64,000 nt of DNA from Mongoliibacter ruber (GCF_003003005.1 NZ_PVTR01000001.1:124001-188000); one strand, 5' to 3'; positions 43,017-53,025 are shown, counted from the first letter of the stretch. Numbers and translations: made by a program. Notes: generated by a model not told the origin, from the letters alone.

Positions 43017-44555
43017 TTACTTCTTTTTTTTACCTGAAATTGAGCCCATCAAATTTCGGGTAATTTCTCTAAAAATCGTTCTTCCAATTTGTCTGACCAT
43101 CGTGTTCTTGGAAAAATCTTCCAAAATAGATGTTTCTTTAGCAGGTCTTCCCGGTCTTTTTTGTTGCTGAACCTCTGTGTTGTTGGCCGCTGCAATTTCG
43201 GCCTGTGTGATTTTTTGATCCAGCAGATGAAAAGCACTTTGCCTGTCAATGTTAACATTGTACTTGGGCACTAAGCGTGATTTGGAAACCAAATTATCCA
43301 GCTCATTCTCCATTAGAATATCCATTCGGGAAACCGGAGCCCTCAATAATGTATGTGATAAAGGTGTTGGGATACCTTTTTCATTTAATGCTGTCACCAA
43401 TGCCTCCCCTATTCCCATTGTCGTCAGGACTTCGTCTGTCTTATAGTATTCAGAAATAGGGTAATTCTCAGCTGTCCTTCTGATTGCTGTTCTATCCTTT
43501 GCAGTAAATGCCCTTAATGCATGTTGTATTTTTAGGCCTAATTGACCAAGAATTCTTTCCGGCACATCAGTCGGTGTCTGGGTACAGAAATACACCCCTA
43601 CCCCTTTTGACCTTATCAATTTGACAATAGCTTCTATTTTATCAATCAAATCCTTTGAGGAATTGTTGAATACCAAATGAGCTTCATCTATAAATAAACA
43701 GAGTTTGGGCTTATCAGAATCACCTTGCTCGGGAAATGTCTCATAAATCTCTGACAGAAGACTTAACATAAACGTAGAAAATAGCTTTGGTCGGTTTTGA
43801 ATGTCAGTCAAGCGGATGATTGAGACTACTCCTTTGCCATTCACTGTTCTTACAAAATCGTCTACTTCGAATGATAATTCGCCAAAAAAGTTCTCTGCTC
43901 CCTGTTGCTCCAACTCTATAATTTTTCGCATGATGGTGTTGATCGTAGCTGGAGATACAGCACCATATTCTTTGGTAATTTCCTCTTTACCTTCATTGAT
44001 GACAAATTGAAGTACTTTTTTCAAATCCCTCAAATCCAGTAGTGGCAGGTGATGGGTATCACAATACCTAAAGACAAGGGCCATTACTCCCCTTTGTGTA
44101 TCATTCAATTCTAAAATCTGTGACATTAGAACAGGACCAAATTCAGATACTGTTGCTTTCAATTTCACACCTTTTTCGTTACTAATCGACATTAACTCGA
44201 CAGGCAATCCCATTCCTTCAAAATCAACCTCTATCAACTGAGATCGTTTTTCGATATGGGAATTAAAAGTGCCTGGCTGTGCCAAACCAGACAAATCACC
44301 TTTCAAATCCATCAATACTGAAGGCACTCCCTGTAATGAAAGCTGCTCTGCAATTACCTGTAAAGTTTTGGTTTTTCCTGTTCCGGTGGCTCCTGCAATC
44401 AAGCCGTGCCTGTTCATCGTTCTCAAGGGTATTTTTACTTGTGCCCCTTGAATTGGTTCATAATCTAAGATTCCAGTTCCCAAAATAATTGAATCTCCTT
44501 TGAAGCTGTATCCACTTTCTAAATGAGTTTTAAAATCTTCTAGTTTTCCCATCAT
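43017..44555 (-). CDS. HerA-like ATPase, DUF853 family
   Basis: A 512-aa P-loop ATPase of the HerA/FtsK-like group. Walker A IAGATGTGKTKTLQ (about 50-63) and Walker B LCLFIDEAHLVF. LRSKGVGVYFCTQTPTDVPERILGQLG is the sensor block, in segments. The C-terminal region has a Lys-rich end. HerA works with NurA in DNA-end processing, but DUF853 members lack NurA neighbours, and none is here. The tandem ATGs at 44555 and 44552 are preferred to the longer TTG frame at 44597. First gene of the three-gene operon. Confidence 0.85.
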   Translation of the reverse strand: MMGKLEDFKTHLESGYSFKGDSIILGTGILDYEPIQGAQVKIPLRTMNRHGLIAGATGTGKTKTLQVIAEQLSLQGVPSVLMDLKGDLSGLAQPGTFNSHIEKRSQLIEVDFEGMGLPVELMSISNEKGVKLKATVSEFGPVLMSQILELNDTQRGVMALVFRYCDTHHLPLLDLRDLKKVLQFVINEGKEEITKEYGAVSPATINTIMRKIIELEQQGAENFFGELSFEVDDFVRTVNGKGVVSIIRLTDIQNRPKLFSTFMLSLLSEIYETFPEQGDSDKPKLCLFIDEAHLVFNNSSKDLIDKIEAIVKLIRSKGVGVYFCTQTPTDVPERILGQLGLKIQHALRAFTAKDRTAIRRTAENYPISEYYKTDEVLTTMGIGEALVTALNEKGIPTPLSHTLLRAPVSRMDILMENELDNLVSKSRLVPKYNVNIDRQSAFHLLDQKITQAEIAAANNTEVQQQKRPGRPAKETSILEDFSKNTMVRQIGRTIFREITRNLMGSISGKKKK

Positions 44556-44663
44556 GGTTATATTTAAAAAAAAAGACAAAGTTTTGATCTTTGCCAAAAG
44601 TAATAATTTCTGTTTTTAAAAAGAGTATTTATCTCTTAACTTCAAAAACTTAAACTCCTTTTC

Positions 44664-45755
44664 ATGAAACATATTTACTTATTTGTCTTAAGTCTTGGTT
44701 TAGTACTGCTTGTCAATGTAGCACCCTATGCTCAGACGGTTCTTCCTAATCCTATCACCTTAAGTTTGTCCGAAGCCAATAGGCTATCCAAAATGCCGCT
44801 TCACTGCATGCAGGTAGAATATCCGAACAAGCTGAACCAAACACTTGAAGATGAAACTTACCTAAAAGGACCTAAAGAACTACATCCTGCTTTTTATGGC
44901 TGTTTTGATTGGCATTCAAGCGTTCATGGCCACTGGATGCTGGTCAGTCTTTTGAGACAGTTTCCAGATTTGGAAGATGCTGATTTGATCAAAGAAAAGC
45001 TAGCAGAGAACCTGAGTAAGGAAAATATACTTCAAGAAGTCAGGTATTTTGACATGCCACAAAACAGTAGTTTTGAAAGGACATATGGATGGGCATGGGT
45101 TTTAAAATTAACTGAGGAGTTGGCTTTGTGGGATGATCCCTTTGCTAAGAAACTTGGAGAAAACCTCCAGCCACTTACTGCATTGATGGTTGAAAAATAC
45201 ATGGATTTCCTACCTAAATTGATATATCCAATTAGAGTTGGTGAGCATTCCAATATTGCTTTTGGATTGTCCTTTGCACATGATTTTGCAATCACTACAG
45301 GTGATGAATCATTGGCTAAACTCATCACAGAAAGGGCTTATCATTGGTTCGAAAATGATCAAAACTGTCCTTTGAATTGGGAGCCAAGTGGTTTTGATTT
45401 TCTTTCGCCTTGCTTTCAAGAATTGGATATCATGAGAAAGGTAATGCCAGAAGATGAATTTCTTCCTTGGTTAGAAGCCTTTATGCCTAAACTTGCAGAA
45501 TCAGAATTTAACTTGATTCCAGGGAAAGTTAGTGATCGTACAGATGGCAAATTGGTACATTTAGATGGTCTCAATTTCAGCCGTGCATGGGTTATTTACG
45601 GTTTGATAAAAGACTATCCTGAAAAGTACAGCCACCTAACCGGAATAGCCAACGAACACATTTTATATTCCTTACCTTCTATAGTAGATGATAATTATGA
45701 AGGCACACATTGGCTGGGAAGTTTTGCCATTTACGCTCTGCAGCAGGCGCAATGA
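44664..45755 (+). CDS. DUF2891 family exported protein
   Basis: A 363-aa protein with a Sec signal peptide (cleavage near PYAQ, residue 24). DUF2891 alpha-helical toroid-like core: LHPAFYGCFDWHSSVHGHWMLV in segments, YGWAWVLKLTEELALW, RVGEHSNIAFGLSFAHDFA and CPLNWEPSGFDFLSPCFQE. It has conserved Trp, His and Glu residues like glycoside-processing helical barrels. Function is unknown. Its stop overlaps the start of the NRAMP-type transporter (ATGA), so translation of the two is coupled. Confidence 0.85.
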   Translation: MKHIYLFVLSLGLVLLVNVAPYAQTVLPNPITLSLSEANRLSKMPLHCMQVEYPNKLNQTLEDETYLKGPKELHPAFYGCFDWHSSVHGHWMLVSLLRQFPDLEDADLIKEKLAENLSKENILQEVRYFDMPQNSSFERTYGWAWVLKLTEELALWDDPFAKKLGENLQPLTALMVEKYMDFLPKLIYPIRVGEHSNIAFGLSFAHDFAITTGDESLAKLITERAYHWFENDQNCPLNWEPSGFDFLSPCFQELDIMRKVMPEDEFLPWLEAFMPKLAESEFNLIPGKVSDRTDGKLVHLDGLNFSRAWVIYGLIKDYPEKYSHLTGIANEHILYSLPSIVDDNYEGTHWLGSFAIYALQQAQ

Positions 45756-46975
45756 TAGGAAAGTTTCGGAAATACATTGGCCCAGGACCTTTAATTGCTG
45801 CGGCATTTATTGGTCCCGGAACTGTTACGGTCTGCACCATAGCAGGTGTTAAATTTGGCTATGATTTGCTATGGGCATTAGCGCTCTCGGTTTTTGCGAC
45901 AATTGTACTACAGGAAATGGCCTCTAGAATTGGTTTGTTCACCGGCAAAGGCTTAGCCACTGTGGTATCAGGATCTCTGAAAAAAGGCATGTCACGGTAT
46001 CTTTCCCTCACCTTGATTTTGCTGGCTATTGTACTTGGAAATGCCGCTTATGAGGCTGGAAACATTAGCGGAGGTTCAATGGGCTTAAGCTTGTTTGTAG
46101 ACATGCCCGCTTTGCAGTTTGCCACACTTTCACTAAATCCACTCAATATGCTTCTGGGTATTGTTGCTTGGTCCTTGCTGATGATCGGTTCTTACAAAAG
46201 GATTACCCAAGTTCTTACGTTTTTGGTCATTTTAATGAGCTTGGCCTTTATCCTGAATATTTTTATGGTCAAACCATCATTTGGAGAATTGGCTGGAGGT
46301 TTTGTTCCAAAAGTCAATTCATTGAACATTATTCAAATAGTAGCACTGATAGGAACTACTGTAGTCCCCTACAACCTATTTCTGCATTCCTCTTTAGTCT
46401 CTCAAAGATGGAATTCTATCAAAGATCTTAAATATGCACGAGTCGACACCATCATATCGGTAGTACTGGGAGGGCTTGTTTCTATGGCTATTGTGGCTAC
46501 TGCTGCTGGTAGTGGGATCTCTGAGGTAAACTCAGCCGCTGAATTGGCTATTGGTGTAGAGCCTTTGTTGGGAAATCAGGCAAAATATTTCATTGGATTT
46601 GGACTCTTCGCTGCAGGTATTACTTCAGCTATCACAGCGCCATTGGCAGGAGCGTTTGTAGTATGCGGGATTTTTGGATGGTCAAGTAATTTATCCCAGC
46701 CACCAATGAAATGGAGTATAAGCGCTATATTAGGCTTAGGATTGTTGTTTGCCTCACTAGGGATTAAACCCGTACAACTGATCAATCTGGCCCAATTAGC
46801 AAATGGGATGTTACTGCCCTTATTATCAGCATACATACTTTGGCTTGCCAACAAATCAGAATTGATGCAAGGCTACAAAAACACTGCAATCATAAATGTG
46901 TTAGGGTTTTTGGTATGGTTGATCACACTTGGTTTAGGCTGTATGAGTGTAGCCAAAGTATTCAATTGGATTTGA
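45752..46975 (+). CDS. NRAMP-family membrane transporter without the canonical metal site
   Basis: A 407-aa inner-membrane protein with about 11 hydrophobic segments. The overall NRAMP pattern is clear (FGYDLLWALALSVFATIVLQE, VVPYNLFLHSSLVSQRW, FAAGITSAITAPLAGAFV). Metal-site residues differ: TM1 has GPGT (21-24) instead of DPGN, and TM6 has VPYN (205-208) instead of MPHN. Transition-metal transport through the usual Asp, Asn and Met is thus doubtful. The upstream frame starting at 45710 is ignored because this ATG overlaps the DUF2891 stop. Confidence 0.82.
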   Translation: MIGKFRKYIGPGPLIAAAFIGPGTVTVCTIAGVKFGYDLLWALALSVFATIVLQEMASRIGLFTGKGLATVVSGSLKKGMSRYLSLTLILLAIVLGNAAYEAGNISGGSMGLSLFVDMPALQFATLSLNPLNMLLGIVAWSLLMIGSYKRITQVLTFLVILMSLAFILNIFMVKPSFGELAGGFVPKVNSLNIIQIVALIGTTVVPYNLFLHSSLVSQRWNSIKDLKYARVDTIISVVLGGLVSMAIVATAAGSGISEVNSAAELAIGVEPLLGNQAKYFIGFGLFAAGITSAITAPLAGAFVVCGIFGWSSNLSQPPMKWSISAILGLGLLFASLGIKPVQLINLAQLANGMLLPLLSAYILWLANKSELMQGYKNTAIINVLGFLVWLITLGLGCMSVAKVFNWI

Positions 46976-47027
46976 ATTACTGTCCTCATTATTTAAAAGC
47001 GAAATTAAATATTTATCCAACATACTT

Positions 47028-50000
47028 ATGAAATCATTAATACAGGTCATTTTCTTTGGCTTAATCTGCCAAATGAGTTTTGGTCAGGGAAGCAGGTTGC
47101 TACGTGAACCAACTATCTCAGATCAATACATTGTCTTTGTTCATGCCAATGATCTTTGGCGTGTAGAAAAAGAAGGAGGTCAAGCCATACGACTTACCAG
47201 CAATGAGGGACAGGAACAACTCCCTAGATTTTCTCCGGACGGAAAGCATGTTGCCTTTACGGCGCAATATGATGGCAACACAGATGTATACATTATTCCA
47301 ACAGAAGGTGGAGAACCCAAAAGATTGACATGGCATCCAGGAGCAGATCTTGTGACGGGTTGGACACCTGATAGCAAACATATTCTGTTTACTTCAGCCA
47401 GGGAAAATGTACCTACTAAAGAATCGAAATTTTATAAGATATCAATTGAAGGAGGTATGGAAGAAGCACTGCCGATTCCTAGGGCAGTAAATGGAAGGCT
47501 TTCAACTGATGGAAACAAAATGGCTTACCAGCAAATTGCTTTTTGGGATCCTGAGTGGAGAAACTATCGAGGCGGCCAAGCCAAACCCATTTGGATAGTA
47601 GACATGAATGATTTTTCATTAAAAAAAACACCAAGGTCTGATAATGAACGTCATACTTTGCCGATATGGCATGGGGATAAGGTTTTTTTCCTGTCTGAAC
47701 TTGATTATGCCAGCAACATCTGGTCTTATCATCCAGAAAGTGAAGAGCTAAAGCAAGAGACTTTCCATGTGGATTTCGATGTCAAAAACCATGATTCCAA
47801 TGGAAAGGAGCTTGTGTATGAACAAGGAGGCTACTTACATCTTTTGAATCCCGAGACAGGGGAATCCAAACAATTGACAATTGAAATAAAAGGAGATTTT
47901 CACTGGGCAAGAGAGAGATGGGTAGATGTCAATTCAAGAGGTCTTTTGAACGCTTCGCTTTCCCCAACAGGCCAAAGGGCTCTCTTTGAATTTAGAGGTG
48001 ACATCATCACTGTACCAAAAGAAAAAGGCAATGCGCGCAATTTGACAAATAGCTCCCATTCAGCTGAACGTGCACCAGTGTGGTCGCCTGATGGGAAACA
48101 AATAGCCTGGTTTTCTGATATTTCGGGTGAATATCAACTCATGATAGGTGACCAAGAAGGCCTTGAGTCTGCAAAGGAAATCAAGTTACCTAACAATTCG
48201 TTTTATTTTAAGCCAGCTTGGTCTGCTGATGGCAAATACATTTCTTTTACCGATACAGATTATAACCTTTGGCTAGTCAATGTCACCAATGCTGAAGCTC
48301 GGATTTTGGATACTGATAGATTCGCCCACCCCAACCGTTCATTAAATCCAGAATGGTCTCCGGACAGCAAATGGATTGCCTACTCTAGACTACTCGACAA
48401 TCAGTTTAAAGCGATTTTTATCCACAATATAGAAACCAACAAGAAGATCCAGCTGACCGATGGAATGGCTGATGCCATTACCCCGATATGGGATGTAAAG
48501 GGTGAATACCTCTATTTTCTAGCAAGCACTAATTTTGGCCTCAATACAGGTTGGCTTGATATGAGCTCTTATGACAGGCCTATCACAAGAAGTTTGTATG
48601 CAGCGGTTTTGAGCAAAAATGGGAAGTCACCTCTTCTTCCAGAAAGTGATGAAGAAAAAGAAAAGACTGATAAAAACGATAACAAAGAGGAAAATGGCAA
48701 AGTAACTGTCACAATAGATGAGGAAGGTCTTGGGCATAGAATTGTAGCAATGGATATTCCAGACAGAAACTATACTTCACTGTACGCTGGACCTGAAAAT
48801 CATCTTTTTTACACTGAAAATGTACCAAATGAAACAGCTGAGACCTTGCACAGGTACAACTTCAAGGACAGAAAAGCTGAGGAGTTTATGACAAAAGTAG
48901 CCCAAGTGGCTATTTCTCAAGATAGAAAATCATTGCTCTATCAATCCAATGGCAACTGGGGCATAATGGAAACAACAGCTGGAGTTAAAAAGCCAGGTGA
49001 TGGTGCTTTGAAAGCACTGAGTGGGTTTAAAGTAAAAGTAAAACCGCAAGAAGAATGGCATCAAATCTACCGTGAAGGATGGAGGTACCAACGGGATTTT
49101 CTCTATGTGGACAATGTACACGGGGCGCCATGGGATGAGATATACGAATGGTACAAGCCTTGGGTAGACCATGTGAAACACAGGACCGACATGAACTATG
49201 TGATTGATATCCTTGGAGGAGAAGTAGCTGTAGGCCATAGCTATACATCGGGAGGAGATTTTCCATCCATAAAAACAGTCGATATTGGATTACTTGGTGC
49301 TGATTTCGAATTTACCAACGGAAAGTATAGAATATCAAAAATCTACAATGGAGAAAGCTGGAATCCAAGCATTAAAGCACCATTGGCAGTTCCTGGATTG
49401 AAAATAAAAGAAGGTGATTATTTATTGGAAGTAGAGGGAAAAGAAATCAAAGAGGGAGAAAATTTCTATAGTTACTTTGAGAATACTGCCAACAAACAAA
49501 TCCGTATCAGAGTCAATGAAAAGCCCCAATATGAAGGTTCAAGAGTGCTGACTGTGGTGCCTGTTCCCAACGAGAACAGCCTTAGAATGATAGATTGGGT
49601 AGAAGGAAACAGAAGAAAAGTTGACGAACTTTCCGATGGCAAATTGGCCTATGTTTACATTCCCAATACGAGTCAACCTGGCTATACCTATTTTAACCGA
49701 TATTATTTTGCACAACAGGACAAAAAAGGTGCTGTAATCGATGAAAGAAACAATGGTGGTGGATCGGCAGCCGATTATATGGTAGATATTATGGCAAGGG
49801 AGCTTCATGGCTATTTCAATTCACGTGCAGGTGACAGAAAGCCATTTACCACTCCTATGTCAGGTATTTGGGGACCAAAAGTGATGCTGATCAATGAAAG
49901 GGCTGGTTCAGGAGGAGACCTTCTCCCCTACCTTTTTAATAAAATGGAAATAGGTCCTTTGATCGGAACCCAAACGTGGGGTGGATTGGTAGGTACTTGG

Positions 50001-50267
50001 GATACACCTCCCTTTATTGACGGTGGAAGGATGGTAGCACCTAGAGGAGGTTTCTTCGATGTAGATGGAGAATGGGCTGTAGAAGGCGTTGGTATATCCC
50101 CTGATATTGAAGTAGAACAAGAACCTAAATTGGTCATTGAAGGGAGTGATCCCCAATTGGAAAAAGCTGTAATGGAAGCGCTAAGACTGTTGGAAACTGA
50201 AGGCGTGGAATTGAAACCAGAACCCGCTGCACCGATAAGGTATTTCAGACCTGAGAAAAAAGATTAA
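47028..50267 (+). CDS. Tricorn-type S41 peptidase, exported
   Basis: A 1079-aa protease. Sec signal peptide (about 1-20). Beta-propeller of TolB/tricorn repeats (about 25-560) with several SPDGK/SADGK turns (FSPDGKHVAFTA, WSPDGKQIAWFS, WSADGKYISFTD). PDZ-like domain about 760-850 (GLKIKEGDYLLEVEGKEI). C-terminal S41 catalytic domain with GAVIDERNNGGGSAAD and the nucleophile Ser961 in ERAGSGGDLLPY. Archaeal tricorn degrades oligopeptides in the cytosol; this bacterial form is exported. A terminator follows. Confidence 0.88.
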   Translation: MKSLIQVIFFGLICQMSFGQGSRLLREPTISDQYIVFVHANDLWRVEKEGGQAIRLTSNEGQEQLPRFSPDGKHVAFTAQYDGNTDVYIIPTEGGEPKRLTWHPGADLVTGWTPDSKHILFTSARENVPTKESKFYKISIEGGMEEALPIPRAVNGRLSTDGNKMAYQQIAFWDPEWRNYRGGQAKPIWIVDMNDFSLKKTPRSDNERHTLPIWHGDKVFFLSELDYASNIWSYHPESEELKQETFHVDFDVKNHDSNGKELVYEQGGYLHLLNPETGESKQLTIEIKGDFHWARERWVDVNSRGLLNASLSPTGQRALFEFRGDIITVPKEKGNARNLTNSSHSAERAPVWSPDGKQIAWFSDISGEYQLMIGDQEGLESAKEIKLPNNSFYFKPAWSADGKYISFTDTDYNLWLVNVTNAEARILDTDRFAHPNRSLNPEWSPDSKWIAYSRLLDNQFKAIFIHNIETNKKIQLTDGMADAITPIWDVKGEYLYFLASTNFGLNTGWLDMSSYDRPITRSLYAAVLSKNGKSPLLPESDEEKEKTDKNDNKEENGKVTVTIDEEGLGHRIVAMDIPDRNYTSLYAGPENHLFYTENVPNETAETLHRYNFKDRKAEEFMTKVAQVAISQDRKSLLYQSNGNWGIMETTAGVKKPGDGALKALSGFKVKVKPQEEWHQIYREGWRYQRDFLYVDNVHGAPWDEIYEWYKPWVDHVKHRTDMNYVIDILGGEVAVGHSYTSGGDFPSIKTVDIGLLGADFEFTNGKYRISKIYNGESWNPSIKAPLAVPGLKIKEGDYLLEVEGKEIKEGENFYSYFENTANKQIRIRVNEKPQYEGSRVLTVVPVPNENSLRMIDWVEGNRRKVDELSDGKLAYVYIPNTSQPGYTYFNRYYFAQQDKKGAVIDERNNGGGSAADYMVDIMARELHGYFNSRAGDRKPFTTPMSGIWGPKVMLINERAGSGGDLLPYLFNKMEIGPLIGTQTWGGLVGTWDTPPFIDGGRMVAPRGGFFDVDGEWAVEGVGISPDIEVEQEPKLVIEGSDPQLEKAVMEALRLLETEGVELKPEPAAPIRYFRPEKKD

Positions 50268-50275
50268 GTTTAGTT

Positions 50276-50306
50276 AAAAGCCAGTTCATAATGGACTGGC
50301 TTTTTT
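50276..50306 (+). terminator. Intrinsic terminator of the tricorn peptidase gene
   Basis: AAAAGCCAGT (50276-50285) pairs with ACTGGCTTTT (50295-50304), then T-run. It lies 9 bp after the stop. Confidence 0.85.
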
Positions 50307-50455
50307 AATGATTATCATCAGGGAAATGGTCAAATATTTCTTTGAATGGTTAAAATTACGGTTAAGATTACGAATTTTTCAAAAGAGTGTAAAATCGATT
50401 GGATATAATTCGTTACTTTTCAAATTCAAAAATTTAACCACCAAGCATCTGATAT

Positions 50456-51535
50456 ATGAGTATCCGTTCTGTCATTACAGGGTCAGGAAAGTATATTCCT
50501 GAGCGTATTGTAAAAAATGAAGAGTTTTTAAAAAGGGATTTTGTCAACGACAAAGGAGAAAAAATTCCCAAGTCAAATGAAGAAATAGTCAATAAGTTTC
50601 AAGAAATCACGGATATTCAAGAAAGAAGGTATCTCACTGATGAGTACAACACTTCTGATATGGGGTATTTTGCTGCAAAGGGAGCTATAGAATCTGCTGG
50701 CATCGACCCAGAAACTCTTGACTACATTATTGTTGCCCACAACTTTGGAGATATCCTCTACAACAATAAAAAATCAGATATGGTACCGGCTTTGGCCTCT
50801 AGAGTCAAGCATTTATTGAGGATACAAAATCCGGACTGTGTCGCTTATGACCTTCCTTTTGGCTGCCCTGGCTGGGTTCAGGGTGTTATTCAGGCGCATT
50901 ATTATATCCAATCCGGAGATGCCAAAAAAGTCTTGGTGATAGGGGCTGAAAGTCTTTCTAGGATTTCAGATCCACATGACATAGACAGCATGATCTATTC
51001 AGATGGTGCCGGGGCGATTTTACTAGAAGCAAAAGAAACTGAAGAGCAAGTAGGAATCCTTGCCCACAAAACTAGATCTGATACTTATAATGAAGCTCAT
51101 TTTCTCAAAATGGACGTTTCGTACCATCCTGATTTCAAGGATGACACACTTTTCATGAAAATGAACGGGAGGAAGCTTTACGAATATGCATTGAATACAG
51201 TGCCTAATCTGGTGCTTGAAACAATAAAAAAATCAGGCGTTCCTTTTGAAAAAATAAAGAAAGTATTGATCCATCAAGCCAATGCAAAAATGGATGAAGC
51301 AATCATTCAGAGAGTCTTCAAGAATGCAGGTGTTTCAGGCGTAGAATCAAAGGATATTATGCCAATGACCATATCCAAACTTGGAAATAATTCTGTTGCT
51401 ACTGTTCCAATTTTGTATGATATGATAATGAGAAATGAATTGAATGGCCATCATATCAAATCCGGAGACCATTTGGTTTTTGCCTCAGTTGGTGCTGGGA
51501 TGAATGTAAATGCCTTTGTGTATTTGGTGCCTTAA
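50456..51535 (+). CDS. 3-oxoacyl-ACP synthase III-like enzyme (KAS III)
   Basis: A 359-aa thiolase-fold condensing enzyme. Triad: Cys137 in DLPFGCPGWVQG, His273 in LIHQANAKMDEA and Asn311 in SKLGNNSVATVP. SDGAGAILLE is the family's nucleotide/CoA-edge block. It is longer than E. coli FabH (317 aa) owing to an insert near residues 20-50. It could start fatty acid synthesis or make a special product (such as an olefin or flexirubin-type precursor). A second fabH cannot be excluded from this window. Upstream, a candidate -7 box TACTTTTC lies at 50414-50421. Confidence 0.85.
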   Translation: MSIRSVITGSGKYIPERIVKNEEFLKRDFVNDKGEKIPKSNEEIVNKFQEITDIQERRYLTDEYNTSDMGYFAAKGAIESAGIDPETLDYIIVAHNFGDILYNNKKSDMVPALASRVKHLLRIQNPDCVAYDLPFGCPGWVQGVIQAHYYIQSGDAKKVLVIGAESLSRISDPHDIDSMIYSDGAGAILLEAKETEEQVGILAHKTRSDTYNEAHFLKMDVSYHPDFKDDTLFMKMNGRKLYEYALNTVPNLVLETIKKSGVPFEKIKKVLIHQANAKMDEAIIQRVFKNAGVSGVESKDIMPMTISKLGNNSVATVPILYDMIMRNELNGHHIKSGDHLVFASVGAGMNVNAFVYLVP

Positions 51536-51542
51536 CTAAGTA

Positions 51543-51573
51543 AGTCCCTTGGTTTTTTTTAGACCAAGGGACT
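51543..51573. terminator. Hairpin between convergent genes
   Basis: AGTCCCTTGGT (51543-51553) pairs with ACCAAGGGACT (51563-51573), an 11-bp perfect stem. It lies between the KAS III gene and the TolB-like lipoprotein gene, 7 bp from the former's stop. Confidence 0.75.
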
Positions 51574-51582
51574 CATATTGAT

Positions 51583-52932
51583 TTATTTTTTTGTTGCAGG
51601 AGACCATTCAGGATTAATTCTTATTGCTCTCTCTGGAAAATTAATATTTTGAGAAGAGCCATTGATCTTAGTTTTACCAAAGTAAAAATTCAACCCTTGT
51701 GCTACATAGAAAATCAAATCCTCTTTGTCAGGAGATATAGAGAATGATTGAAGTAATTCATTTTCAGCAAAGCCTAACTTTCCGCTAACATTTTTATCCT
51801 CAGTACCATCTAAATTCATTTGCCAAAATTCATTAAAAAAACCAGGACCATTTCTTCTTTGAAGATAGACAATCGTGTTTCCACTGAACAATCGAGGATT
51901 AAAAAAAACTAAATCAGTGCTTTCCTTTAAAAGCTTCAAATCAGAACCATCAGAGTTCATGGTAGCCACATATCGGATCACAGGCTCATTTGGAACGGAA
52001 ACCATATATATCCCTAAAAATTTATTTCCATTTTCGAAGACCTCTGTCACTGAAAAAAAACGCCCTGGCTCTAGCTCAAATTCTTTCCTCTCACCGGTTT
52101 CAAGATCATACGTCACTGTTTTAAAACCACTTCTAAAAGTTAGTTTTTTACCATCTGGATGCCACACTTGGTTAAACTGATTTATTTGCCCAACATTTGC
52201 GGCTTGATCATAAGGAATCATTTCTAGATTTTGTCCATCGGCATCCATGACAAATACCTGAATCATATTTGTACCTTCTACCCTATCAGTAATTGAAATC
52301 CTCGTACCGTCGGGAGAAATCCTTAAAGAACTTGGAAAATTGATTACTTGATCTAATATCACCTTTTCATTTGATCCATCGAGTTTTGAAGAATAAAACT
52401 TAAACGCCGTAAAGTTATCTAAGCCTTTAGCATATGTAATTCGATCTTTCAAAATTGCTTTGCAGCTCACTTCGAACTCTACAGTGACAGTACTATCAGC
52501 AGTTACAGTGACTTCTTTGATCATATTTCCATTACCAGTACAATGTTGTGAGATATTTGTCAACTCTACATTGTACCTTCCTGCTTTTTTGTTGCCAATG
52601 CTGTACTCGCCATTAGCTTCCACTTGTCGAAGAGCTGAGCCTTCTACGTTCAGTGTGTACCCATCTGGCTCATCATCAAGCCCTATAGTTGAAATTTTAA
52701 CCAAAATACTTCCTGTAGGTGCTGGTTCATTTGCAATTGGCGGTGTTTTTTCTTCTTCGGCACAAGAAAACAGAACAAATGTTACACAAAATAAAATTAA
52801 AAAGAATGCAAGTCCCTTTTGGATCCTTAGGTGAAGGAGTTCAATAGTTGAACCAAATGAAGAATGATTTTTTTTGCTCTGAACATTAAAATTAACCAAT
52901 TGAAATGTTCCATTTTTTTTCACGGTTTTCAT
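51583..52932 (-). CDS. TolB-like beta-propeller lipoprotein with long N-terminus
   Basis: A 449-aa predicted lipoprotein. After a hydrophobic stretch (about 40-55) comes lipobox LFSC with the lipidated Cys near residue 57. A PEGA/Ig-like segment (about 75-155) holds GYTLNVEGSALRQVE, then a TolB/WD40-like propeller (about 165-445) with RISPDGTRISITD and WHPDGKKLTF. The signal sequence has an unusually long, polar 38-residue N-region. No better start is available between the ATG and the hydrophobic part, so a mis-start further in is unlikely. It may bind other envelope proteins. Confidence 0.72.
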   Translation of the reverse strand: MKTVKKNGTFQLVNFNVQSKKNHSSFGSTIELLHLRIQKGLAFFLILFCVTFVLFSCAEEEKTPPIANEPAPTGSILVKISTIGLDDEPDGYTLNVEGSALRQVEANGEYSIGNKKAGRYNVELTNISQHCTGNGNMIKEVTVTADSTVTVEFEVSCKAILKDRITYAKGLDNFTAFKFYSSKLDGSNEKVILDQVINFPSSLRISPDGTRISITDRVEGTNMIQVFVMDADGQNLEMIPYDQAANVGQINQFNQVWHPDGKKLTFRSGFKTVTYDLETGERKEFELEPGRFFSVTEVFENGNKFLGIYMVSVPNEPVIRYVATMNSDGSDLKLLKESTDLVFFNPRLFSGNTIVYLQRRNGPGFFNEFWQMNLDGTEDKNVSGKLGFAENELLQSFSISPDKEDLIFYVAQGLNFYFGKTKINGSSQNINFPERAIRINPEWSPATKK

Positions 52933-53025
52933 AAGTTTTAACAGTTAGGTTGAAAATTTAATCCAACCATACATCCAGCTTATGAAATCTTGTTACCTAT
53001 ATTCTTTAATTATTTGTTCAAATAT

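Noticed and set aside
43017-44555. HerA-type defence system (HerA with NurA, DUF4297 or SIR2 partner)
   Set aside because: Neighbours are a flavoprotein and an HPt protein; no nuclease or defence partner is present.
50308-50502. Short frame before the KAS III gene
   Set aside because: It runs past the KAS III start in another frame and begins in the terminator's T-run.
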